From Azorinus chamasolen (lineage: Eukaryota > Mollusca > Bivalvia > Cardiida > Solecurtidae), in the NCBI GenBank assembly GCA_963576725.1, contig OY755243.1, positions 75,910,106 to 75,974,105 on the forward strand: a stretch of DNA of 64,000 nt. Direction: 5' to 3'. A model generated the notes under the pieces. The model did no database searches. It worked only from the letters and a program-made list of their open reading frames with translations, and had not been told where the DNA came from. Made by a program: the position numbers and the translations under genes. Positions 54,801-61,213 of the stretch are shown here, in pieces. Every line of letters begins with the position of its first letter. Positions within the stretch are counted from its first letter, which is position 1.

Positions 54801-55442
54801 TAAATCAAGCATCACAATTTAATTATCTCCCTTTTTGTTGTATTTTTCATTATCCTTTATAAGGGTCATAACCTTTTTTGTAGGGACATGTTCAATATAA
54901 TTTGGCACATGTCTTGGTCATGAATAGATAGTGACTATGTGTCACATAAAAGGACAATAATTCTAGCATCACCTGCTTTTTGTCTCCCGTTTTCTCTTCT
55001 TTTTGTCATACAGCAAAACCCCTCAAAACTGGAATTCTAGTATAAAAGAAGAATTTAGATATTTAATTTTCAGGAAGTAGGGGGCTTAAAGCAGGTGAAA
55101 ATCATGCTTTCTGCATGAATTTCACCCTGCATTTAGCTGCCACCTGTCTCCAAGACTGATATTTATACTGAATTGAACATCTGGTATAGAGGGTTTTTTT
55201 TACTGTTTATGAATTTTACTTGTGCCAAAGTTCAACATGCTGTCTGTGCACCTAATTTGGGACTTGTAATGTATTTAATGTCAGTTTGAAGCATTTATTA
55301 TTTATTTTGCAGGCCTGAGGATCATGTGATGTTTAAGGTGCCTCCACTGGAAGAGGCAATAGAACAGAGGAAAAAGGAAAAAGAAGCTCTAGGACCCCAA
55401 AAGAAATATGTTAAAAGATTCAGGAAGTACACCCTCAACTGA
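36810..55442 (+). CDS. MRPL13: Mitochondrial ribosomal protein L13 (uL13m), complete, 7 exons, 212 residues
   Basis: uL13m is a component of the large subunit of the mitochondrial ribosome. Coding exons: 36810-36830, 39291-39414, 40960-41053, 43490-43550, 48967-49053, 50228-50349, 55313-55442. The frame is continuous to a TGA at 55440-55442. Recognisable family blocks are SRVWWLYDARFQCPYRSAEK (exon 2), DIGDHVVIMNTKEIAM (exon 3), ALPKNLLRPTLMRRLHLYPD (exon 5) and IPKRLEDYNEEEINNFPKLF (exon 6). Exon 1 adds only MAHRRVV and ends at an unusual GTTAGT donor, so it is the least certain part. The protein extends about 30 residues beyond the vertebrate form with a charged, lysine-rich tail (EAIEQRKKEKEALGPQKKYV). 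Introns of 1.2-5.4 kb are full of MITEs. A possible poly(A) signal, AATAAA, is at 56921. Confidence 0.93.
37301..38353. mobile_element. TIR element, 1053 bp, with perfect 8-bp target duplication
   Basis: CCCGGCAG lies at 37293-37300 and 38354-38361. The ends match as GGCTGACGGACGTTTCG against the complement of CGAAATGTCCGTAAACC, and multiple TTTCGCTAC/GTAGCGAAA motifs lie near both ends (four at the right). No transposase was seen. A family A MITE is nested at 37795-38057. Confidence 0.82.
37795..38057 (+). repeat. MITE family A, nested
   Basis: TTAACCCTTTCCTTCATAT to CCAGGGAAAGGGTTAA, with core GACGGCTCCTATATAGGAGC. Confidence 0.85.
38706..38919. repeat. MITE family D with a short internal duplication
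   Basis: TTTCTCCACCAAATCCTATG occurs twice in tandem in the left arm and is answered by CACAACATAGGGATTGGTGA. The right end is TTTATCTGTAGCTCTGC. Confidence 0.75.
39004..39253 (-). repeat. MITE family A, full length
   Basis: TTAACCCTTTCCCTGTTCTA to GTAAGGGAAAGGGTTAA, with core CGGCTCCTCTAGGAGCCG. It ends 37 bp before MRPL13 exon 2. Confidence 0.87.
39481..39746 (+). repeat. MITE family A, full length
   Basis: TTAAACCTTTCCTTCATATA to CAGGGAAAAAGTTAA, with core TGGCTCCAATAGGAG. A more degenerate relative lies at about 40005-40200. Confidence 0.75.
40293..40480. repeat. MITE family D
   Basis: It runs from CAGAGCAACAGATAAACGTG to TTGTCTGCAATGGAGCTCTG, with arms CACCAAACACTATGTTGTGA and CACAGCATAGGGTTTGGTGG. 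It abuts the LINE fragment that follows. Confidence 0.8.
40487..40893 (+). mobile_element. 5'-truncated LINE, 3' end only
   Basis: The open stretch 40487-40726 encodes CKVCEKGYVEDECHFIIECG then RPSMYKFCELV and LACYINCASKMR. This resembles the cysteine-rich C-terminus after the reverse transcriptase of several non-LTR retrotransposons. About 150 bp of 3' sequence follows, ending AATAAAATTCTGTTCTGTTC. 5' truncation and a short tandem tail are normal for LINE copies. Confidence 0.6.
41540..41720 (+). repeat. MITE family A, degenerate
   Basis: TTTTGTAAACAGAATAGTCC, GTCTGATCAGGGTCTGCTC and AATATTCATTATGTCATTAT are A/D-style internal sequence without clear ends. Confidence 0.5.
42060..42380. repeat. 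Interspersed repeat with GACGTATCATGGAATGGC duplication
   Basis: GGGACGTATCATGGAATGGC occurs twice beside GTCTGTCCGTCTGTCTGTC, and the segment ends GCCCACTGGCACTCTTGTTC, the end style of other repeats here (compare 52490-52507 and 53600-53620). Confidence 0.5.
42383..42858. repeat. Three adjacent family A MITEs
   Basis: A truncated minus copy (42383-42477) runs into a full plus copy (42474-42723) and a short minus copy (42720-42858). They share TTAA at the joints and each has a GCTCC...GGAGC dyad (incomplete in the first). Confidence 0.8.
43226..43446 (-). repeat. MITE family B, hairpin partly lost
   Basis: TTAACCCATTCCCTCCTAGG to TATGGATGAAAGGGTTAA. The core is reduced to AGCATTTGCTCCCATGGAGC. 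It lies 43 bp before MRPL13 exon 4. Confidence 0.8.
43598..43793 (-). repeat. MITE family B without its central dyad
   Basis: CTAACCCATTCCTCCATAGG to ACGGAGGAAAGGGATA. The arms meet as TTGTGATAAATATTTATCACAA, so the GCTCC...GGAGC core has been deleted exactly between the stems. Confidence 0.78.
44370..44860 (+). repeat. Tandem array, ~170-185-bp unit, three copies
   Basis: ATTAGGAGGGTACGC starts units at 44376, 44543 and 44728. Each continues through GGTGCCTGCACAC, ACACCCTGCCTCCTAATTGC and ACTGTATGCAACCATCA. Confidence 0.82.
44999..46862 (+). mobile_element. hAT-like transposon relic with transposase remains
   Basis: The ends CAGGGGTGTGATT and TCACACCCCTG are inverted and start CAGGG, as in hAT elements. 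Flanks CTTTATTC and GTTTATTA agree at 6 of 8 bases, a possible decayed 8-bp duplication. At 46258-46590 shifted frames give AIVLGVIAERNLALSMVQVL, DLAKELAKDIKALQ and FDDKEGKVVLDQLASIEVVK, in the style of hAT transposases of the ZMYM/KIAA1586 type (inference). It is frameshifted and inactive. A short family A fragment is at 46075-46160. Confidence 0.68.
47338..48546. repeat. Palindromic array of TGACCTTGACATGTCACCCC units
   Basis: Two ~165-bp units (GAGATAAAGCTT) are followed by three or more ~150-bp units (GACATGTCACCCCTCAAA, GTGCAGCTTCATGAGATACA, GGTTCAAAAGTTATGGCCAA) to about 48190. The same units then run in reverse to 48510, so the whole can fold back. The end GGGGGCATAGTGTTTCACAA recurs at 50129-50160. 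Confidence 0.82.
48647..48869 (-). repeat. MITE family B, core half deleted
   Basis: TTAACCCATTCTCTCATAAG to GGAGGAAAGGGTTAA. The hairpin arms remain but only CATTTGCTCC of the dyad is left. It ends 98 bp before MRPL13 exon 5. A family A half precedes it (48548-48640). Confidence 0.8.
49836..49916. repeat. C-rich low-complexity tract
   Basis: About 22 C, then (CA)n, then C-rich CCCACCC repeats. A CCATCCATCCGTCCGTCC tract follows at 49960. Open frames across it are artefacts of composition. Confidence 0.9.
50365..50603 (+). repeat. MITE family A, worn left end
   Basis: TTTTCACGCATTTGCAAAGT, GGCTCTTGTAGGAGCCGTC, TCTGCTCTGTTTGCTTATG and ATGGAATGGATTAA at the right. It begins about 15 bp after MRPL13 exon 6. 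Confidence 0.72.
50599..52563 (+). repeat. MITE family B split by a 1.75-kb satellite-bearing element
   Basis: The left part (50599-50761) ends AAATGCTCCTTTT and the right part (52508-52563) resumes GGTAGATTCATTCAAAGAGG through ATGAGGTAATGGGTTAA. Together they make one complete B element. Confidence 0.85.
50762..52507 (+). mobile_element. Inserted element carrying nine ~158-bp tandem units
   Basis: The edges are TATACGCCCACCTAATAAAG and AGTGGGCGTATTATGTACC, so GCCCAC/GTGGGC is inverted, with CTCTTGTT at the far end. TTTGTCCGCTGTTTTCTGGG recurs near 50874, 51031, 51200, 51356, 51525, 51681, 51838, 51997 and 52166, each unit including GATATTAATGAAACTTCACA and TCAAGATCTGAAGCTGAGT. A (TTCG)n tract lies at 50817-50860. 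Confidence 0.83.
52630..52860 (+). repeat. MITE family A, degenerate
   Basis: TAACTCTTTTCCTCGTACAA, AGAGTAGACCCAAATCAGGA, TGATCAGGGTCTGCTCTGTT and AATGAATATTCATGATGTCA. The dyad is mostly lost. Confidence 0.6.
52935..53622. repeat. Interspersed repeat with inverted GTGTCACCTGC ends, carrying a nested element
   Basis: TTTGTGTCACCTGCCGAGAG near the left is answered by GCGAGCAGGTGACACATGTG and CACTCTTGTT at the right. A GTCTGTCTGTCTGTCTGTCC tract follows the left end. Confidence 0.6.
53115..53456. mobile_element. Nested 342-bp TIR element
   Basis: GTTTGTTTGCCCTTTACCGA at the left is the exact complement of TCGGTAAAGGGCAAACAAAC at the right. CCGACCCA motifs occur inside both ends. No coding capacity. 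Confidence 0.8.
53641..54779 (+). mobile_element. hAT-like element (1139 bp) with perfect 8-bp duplication and a BED zinc-finger fragment
   Basis: TTGTATTG lies at 53633-53640 and 54780-54787. The ends TAGGGCTGTCATGATACAC and ATCGTTGCAGCCCTA are inverted, with repeated CGTATTCG motifs inside both. At 54097-54215 the plus strand encodes KSAVWNHLGF...KTNNEITVCKVCHHEMK, the spacing of a BED zinc finger of ZBED-type hAT transposases; the catalytic part is absent. Confidence 0.85.
55011..55205 (+). repeat. MITE family C, core dyad deleted
   Basis: CAGCAAAACCCCTCAAAACT to AGAGGGTTTTTTTTACTG. The core keeps GCAGGTGAAAATCATG/CATGAATTTCACCCTGC but has lost the GCTCC...GGAGC centre. It lies 107 bp before the last MRPL13 exon. 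Confidence 0.78.
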
Positions 55443-55959
55443 GGTGGTTGGAATGATATGATAGCTTGCTGACTTGTTGACTTGTTTATATGTACATGGA
55501 CTGTGTTCCAAGCATTCAAGTTGGGAAAGATCTGTACCTGTTAAGCATGGGATTATTTGGATTCCTTCAGATCTATAATAAGAGGAATACTGATCTATCT
55601 AAATCTTATTTTTCAGCCATGTCCTGTTATTGCGGTACTTGTTAGAACCATCTTGGATGGATTATTCTAGTGAGCACCAACAAAACAGGATTTGGTAGAG
55701 AAATATAGACGAATTTCAGATATACATGTATTTCTCGTGTACTGTATAGTTTTAGATTGTTCGGTTAGATAAAACACTGAAAATTGTCAAATGATATTTT
55801 ACAATGCTGTCAAAGGTAAATGAATGATAATTTTAAAACCATCTGGTCTTACAAAATTCTTCTTGAATATTCATGAATGTAATCAGTTCTGACTTCATGA
55901 ATATTAAATGAAATTTTATTATAGCCCATTAAACAAGTTTGTCTTGGCAGATTGGAGAA

Positions 55960-56650
55960 TTAACAGTATTAAAGCAAGTAGAGCAGACCCTGATCAGACA
56001 GCTCCTACAGCAACTTCTGATATGGGTCTAGTCTGTCTTCGAAGACATAAAAACGTGAAATTATAGATGAATGGGTAAACAAAACTTGTTTATGAGGTTA
56101 AGCTCTTATTGTCATATCTACCATCATAATTTGCCCTTAATATTCTAACACCAGGTTCCCTTCTCCACTTGTTTGGGAAGAGAAATAAGTCCATTTGACA
56201 CAATTTAAGTAATGTGAACCCCTTCACTGTTCAGTATTCATCTAAGAAATAATGACATTATGAATATTTATTAGCTGACACTTTATAATGTTAACTTTTC
56301 ATGGATTTGTTTTTGCTTTGACTAAAGCTATATAATCAGATCTGTATGATCATGTCAAAAGCAAACAGAGCAGACCCTGATCAGACGGCTCCTATAGGAG
56401 CCATCTGATCTGGGTCTCCTCTGTTTGCAAATACCTGAAAAGGCGTTAATATGAAGCAAATGGTTAAACGAGTAGCAAATAGTGTAGGCCTTGATCAAAC
56501 TGCTACTTCAGTGGCAGCTTGTTATTGGTCTGTCCTATTTGCCTAAGACCCTGGTCAAACGGCTCCTATGGGAGCCATCTGATTTGGGTTTACTCTGTTT
56601 ACAAAGGCCTCGAAAGGGGTATCTGTGGAGTAAAATGGTTAATCAATTAT
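55960..56650. repeat. Cluster of family A fragments in the MRPL13 3' flank
   Basis: Three dyads are visible: 55975-56050 (ACAGCTCCTACAGCAACT), 56365-56450 (CGGCTCCTATAGGAGCCATC) and 56550-56645 (CGGCTCCTATGGGAGCCATC), each flanked by CAGAGCAGACCCTGATCAG-like and CTCTGTTT(G/A)C arms. Confidence 0.65.
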
Positions 56651-56714
56651 TTCAGCCTACTATAATGTACTAACTTACTGATGATATGAATTATAAAATA
56701 ACACAGAAAAACAT

Positions 56715-56880
56715 GTCTGTACAGACCATCCAGAACAGCTGGGTTTTTAAGACTGATGGTAACTTAATGCTTGATGAAAATTATGCAGAAAGCTCCTCTA
56801 AGAGCTTTCTGTTGTACGTGTACTTTTGTCCTTCATTAAGCAAGTTACCATCTGCTTTTTATAGAACCCGTCTATATTAA
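56715..56880 (+). repeat. MITE family C, diverged
   Basis: GATGGTAACTTAATGCTTGA, GCAGAAAGCTCCTCTAAGAG and CATTAAGCAAGTTACCATCT form the core palindrome. The ends are eroded. AATAAA follows at 56921. Confidence 0.65.
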
Positions 56881-57008
56881 TTATATGGTCATTATTATTA
56901 TTTTATGATGTTTGATAATGAATAAAGAGTATTTTGAACTACTGAAGTTCTGTTTGTTGTATGACTGCCAAATATTCATTTCTGTACACTGTTTTATATA
57001 TGTATGTC

Positions 57009-59104
57009 TTAACCCTTTCCTCCATAGGCTATTTTTAGACCCAACCACTGAATGAATCTACCCAAAAGGAGCACTTACTAGAGAAAAGTGAAATTTTAGA
57101 ATTTTGTAGTTTGAAACCATTGTGATAAATAGAGAATTGCTCTGTTTGTAAACAAACCCGTAGATTTCGCGCATGCGCAGTTAACTGGTGGGCAAAAACA
57201 CCAATAACGACCTATGTATCTCTATGTAAAGTCTAGGCAACAGTTAGCCTACACATCATTTAACGACTGTGTTGGTTTTGAATTGTTGATTTCTGTACAT
57301 TTACTGTATCCTCTGACTATAATGACAATTATGTTTTAGTTTCTAAGGATAGATACAACAAGAAACTTGAATAAATCGGCCCTGTAAACTACCAGCTGAA
57401 CTTTGAAAAAAAAACCACACACACAAAAAAAACCCCGATCCCTTGATCTGGCCTTTCTTTGAAATGGGAGACATTCTTATATATTTGTTGGACATGCCTG
57501 ATATGTCGAATAATTTAGATCAACAGTATTTAAAATTTTAATTCTCGTTTTATTTCAATAATATCTAGTTATACAGTCTCATGTCGTTAATTCGTGTGTT
57601 GTAAAATGTCTTTCTGGCTACTGTACAGTACCGTAGCAGATCTAGTAAAAGTATTTTAGAATAGATCTAGATCATATCAATCTATATTATCTTTAGAACT
57701 ATATTTCACAATAAACTACCTTTTTCAATATACATGTATCTAAATCGTTGGGATTTAATTATGCTTAGCCATAGATCTTAGTCAAAACATAGTTATCTTC
57801 TATTGTTCGGGAAGCTGTTTAACAAAATTTAATCATAACTTTAGACAATTGGCACATAGTTTGGTAGTTGTCACAATAGAAGCATTCCTGTTACGTAATA
57901 GTTCATAACTTTGTTGATAAGATAGTGTGTGATAGATGGCAGTTCCGTGATCGCTGACCCTTGTCCCCTGCTGAGAAATTAGGGGATTTACTGACCATCT
58001 GGCACCTTTGGTCGTTACTGTTTCCCTAGGTCTAGTAAGTAAATTAGCAATATTTCGGCTGAGTAAGTAATGTAATAATATAGTCTCCAACTGTCTAACA
58101 CAATTCATTTTTAGTATTCTAAACAAATAGTGTGTATTGATAGAATCTTTGAATACGGTGAATAAAAGTACTGACATTTGCAAAATGTAGACCCAGACAA
58201 TATATTTAGCTAAACAAGCAACCCTCTGACCAGGGTCTTCACTGTTTATTATTCAAAATCATATAGCAAATTTAAGTCTTATTACATAATGAATGGGATA
58301 TACAGTTAAACAATGATGGGTCATTCCACCTTAAAATTTAATAATTCAAAGATGTAACCCTTTCTCTAATATAAACGTGTGTTCGTGTATTTGCAAACAG
58401 CGTAGACCCAGATCATACTGGGGCTGCTCTGTTTATTTATGAAATTGTAATAGGTCCGACTCTACAGTTTCTACCAACAGAACAATCCTGTCTACAAATG
58501 TCATTAGAAACATTAGCTTATAAATAGTCATGATATCATTATTTCTTACATGAATACTGAGCAGGGAAAGGGTTTGTGTATTTTACCAATATTTAACTTT
58601 TTCTGATTATAATTTTGTACTGTGCATTGCCCATGCTTTGAAAAGCTTATATCTTTCAATTCCACAGGTTGTCATGTTAAACTGTTGTTATTTTTGTTAC
58701 ATAGCCGGCAAATAGTTTATTGTAGATCTGTCGTGTTATTTGTTGTACAACCGACTCCAAATAAAGATGTTTGTTTCGTGTAAATTCATCTTCCAGAATC
58801 AATTTTCGGTTCATGTTTATGTTTTTACATGTACTATCGATGTAATTATCATCAACGATTGCACCATAATCGTTTTTTATTAATTTTAACAGAAGTTTTC
58901 AAAGTGCTGTCAATGTTTCTGTTATTGTTTACATATCAGCTGTCAGTCTTTTTGCCCACCAAGCTTTTCTCGGCTAAGATAACAGGTGCGCGTGACGTCA
59001 CGGCGATTCGCCCTATAAGAGCAAATGCTCTATTTATCACAATGGTTTCAAGAAGTGGTTATTATAGTGGCGTAGAATGGCCTATTTATTGAGGAAAGGG
59101 TTAA
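57009..59104 (-). repeat. MITE family B split by a 1.87-kb insertion
   Basis: The left part (57009-57142) stops within the core at GAATTGCTC. The right part (59013-59104) resumes TATAAGAGCAAATGCTCTAT and ends GAGGAAAGGGTTAA. A further B half lies at 59191-59278. Confidence 0.78.
57143..59012. mobile_element. 1.87-kb insertion in family B, partial TIRs
   Basis: AACTGGTGGGCAAAAACACC near the left edge is inverted relative to TCTTTTTGCCCACCAAGC near the right. CGCGCATGCGCAG and GCGCGTGACGTCACG lie at the two edges. A 116-codon minus-strand frame (57833-58183) has no recognised homology. A family A copy is nested at 58356-58576. Confidence 0.6.
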
Positions 59105-59274
59105 CAAAAGTCATATTGCTCCAGGTACTGAGGAAATTGATTCTACCACACCCCCTCCCACACTTATTATCTCCCGCCAAAGTGGCTACATAGGAGCAAA
59201 TGCTCTATTTAGCACAATGGTTTCAATAAATGAGTTTTACTGAGGCGCAAAAAGGCGCCAGTAGGGGAGAATGT

Positions 59275-59525
59275 GTTAACACTTCGCTTGCTATTCACGT
59301 CAATATACCTACCTGTAAATAGTGAAGACCCAGGTGAGACAGCTCCTGCAGGATCTGTCTCATCAAGGTCTGCACTATTTACAAGTTGATTGTGCAACCA
59401 GTGCACTCCACAGCAGTGATTGCACAGCGAAATTCTTGTAAACAGTGAATATATATGTAATTATACAACAGGGCATGGGTAAAGAAGGAGAAATGTATTT
59501 TAAAATTCAGCAAGAGAAGGGTTAA
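59275..59525 (+). repeat. MITE family E, copy 2
   Basis: TTAACACTTCGCTTGCTATT to AGCAAGAGAAGGGTTAA with core CAGCTCCTGCAGGATCTG. It is nearly identical to 11799-12049, some 47 kb away. Confidence 0.85.
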
Positions 59526-59749
59526 AACTCACGTGTTCAATAAATGAATGGCTGCTTAAGATAGGTCATACTGTACCCTCTAAAACTCGCCGAAATCATT
59601 TATCTTCGCGCCTACTAATACCTCCACTTAACTCCACTGTGTCACGTGTCCTTTAACCCTTCTCATGCTAGAAAAATAATGTTTGCTCAATCTCAAGGAG
59701 TTACTGGACTTTTCACTGACTTCCAATTCGATCAATTGTTTTAGTTTTT

Positions 59750-60076
59750 ATATGCCACAGGACAAAAGTTATGCAAAAAAGCTACTATAAGCGCTTTTTG
59801 CATGACTTTCGTTCTGCATTAAGCTGCCAGCTGTCTTAAAAGTACATGTATGAGTCATGCAGGGAACACCACATACAAAACACACAGCCGCCCGAACAGC
59901 ACCATGGGAAGAAAGTACAGCAAATGTACATGTCTATCAAAACACATACAAAACAAACAAACAATAGGGGAAGATGGAAGAACCGCCTTGGAACGGTCAG
60001 GGACAATTGTTTTGACAATCAAAAACCAAGAATTAGACATATTTTGAATAGTCGATATATAGAGGTTTTACTGTAT
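59750..60076. repeat. MITE family C core with displaced right end
   Basis: CACAGGACAAAAGTTATGCA, AAGCTACTATAAGCGCTTTT and CATTAAGCTGCCAGCTGTCT form the core (59755-59840). AGAGGTTTTACTGTA at 60062 looks like the right terminus, separated by about 210 bp. Confidence 0.6.
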
Positions 60077-60345
60077 TTTGTAGTCGTGTCTTGCACAATA
60101 TTTTAAAGTTATTGATTTGTAATCGTAGACACTAGCGTGCGATCAATTTACCACCATACTATATGTACCTGGGACTCGAGTAAATTATATAAAATACTGA
60201 TAAATGTCTTGTTTAATGTCTCGGAAGACAAACCCTCTTGTGAAAGAGGCTTGGCCGTTGAAAGACACTAATCCCCACAGCGTACAGTAGGCGGACACCT
60301 TGTGATTACACACATCGTGTAAGATAGCTCTCCGCAGTCAAAGTA

Positions 60346-60521
60346 CAGTAAAACCTCTCTAAACCGGACTTCTAGCAGATAAAAAATTAGATTCTTTACC
60401 CAGGTGGCTGTTTAATGCAGGGTGAATGTAAAACAAAGCTCCTGGAGGGGCCACAACCAGGAGAGATGCCACCTGTCTTACAGACTTGCATTAATACTAA
60501 TCTGAGCGTCCGGTTTTACTG
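60346..60521 (+). repeat. MITE family C with replaced centre
   Basis: CAGTAAAACCTCTCTAAACC to CGTCCGGTTTTACTG with TA flanks. The usual dyad is replaced by AGCTCCTGGAGGGGCC. Confidence 0.78.
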
Positions 60522-60880
60522 TAATTGTAACCTACTGAAATTGTCGTCTGCTACAAATCTAGATTTTTGTCTCTTGCAATTCTATTAAAAAAAATACACA
60601 CAGAACGAACGAAAAGCAATCTCGATGCTGATCAGACGCCGAGTAACATGGACCGACTGTTGACAAGCACTAAATCAGACAACTTTTCTAATTAGCTAGA
60701 TCTATTTGCATTCTCAGTAATTTTATTCTGAAAAGATGTCGCATGCTACCAGCCTACACTACGGTTTTGTCTCTCACAATTCTCTTCATACATACAGCCA
60801 GAGCATAATCTGACTGGATACTGAAGAACGGCGAGCTACCCGGCGTTTCATCTACGTTACGGGAAAAGTGAAAGAAGTCA

Positions 60881-61060
60881 TGGGTCCATGCTTATAAGGC
60901 TTTTTAGTTGAGTCTGAGTTCGTTCTCAAGCTTTTGATTGGTCAGATTTGAGTTCTCAAGCTTTTGATTGGTCAGAGTTGAGCCAATGGCTCAAATCTGA
61001 CCAATCAAAAACTTGAGAACGAACTCAGACTCAACTAAAAGTTTTATAAGCATGGACCCA
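60881..61060. repeat. 180-bp palindrome, copy 1, upstream of the third gene
   Basis: TGGGTCCATGCTTATAA at the left and TTATAAGCATGGACCCA at the right are exact complements. The arms continue with TTGAGTCTGAGTTCGTTCTC and repeated CTTTTGATTGGTCAGA units. Each arm carries CCAAT-type ATTGG motifs. Confidence 0.88.
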
Positions 61061-61095
61061 GGGTGCCTCTGTGTCAAAGTTCAGAATGGTGTCAT

Positions 61096-61134
61096 TGACG
61101 TAACGTCATTGACGTCAAATGTAGTATATATATA
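61096..61134 (+). promoter_or_regulatory. CRE cluster and TATA box of the third gene
   Basis: TGACGTAA (61096-61103), TAACGTCA (61101-61108) and the perfect CRE TGACGTCA (61110-61117) stand just upstream of TATATATATA (61125-61134). The start codon is 80 bp downstream. The layout predicts regulation by CREB/ATF-type factors (inference). Confidence 0.7.
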
Positions 61135-61213
61135 GCGACGCATAGCAACCTTTCCATCATATCTTACATAACGCTGTTCGAGTCATACGCATCTTAACGA
61201 ACCTCCTGACAAA

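Noticed and set aside
57833..58183. 116-codon minus-strand frame as a gene
   Set aside because: No homology recognised, no splice or promoter context, and it lies within an inserted repeat.
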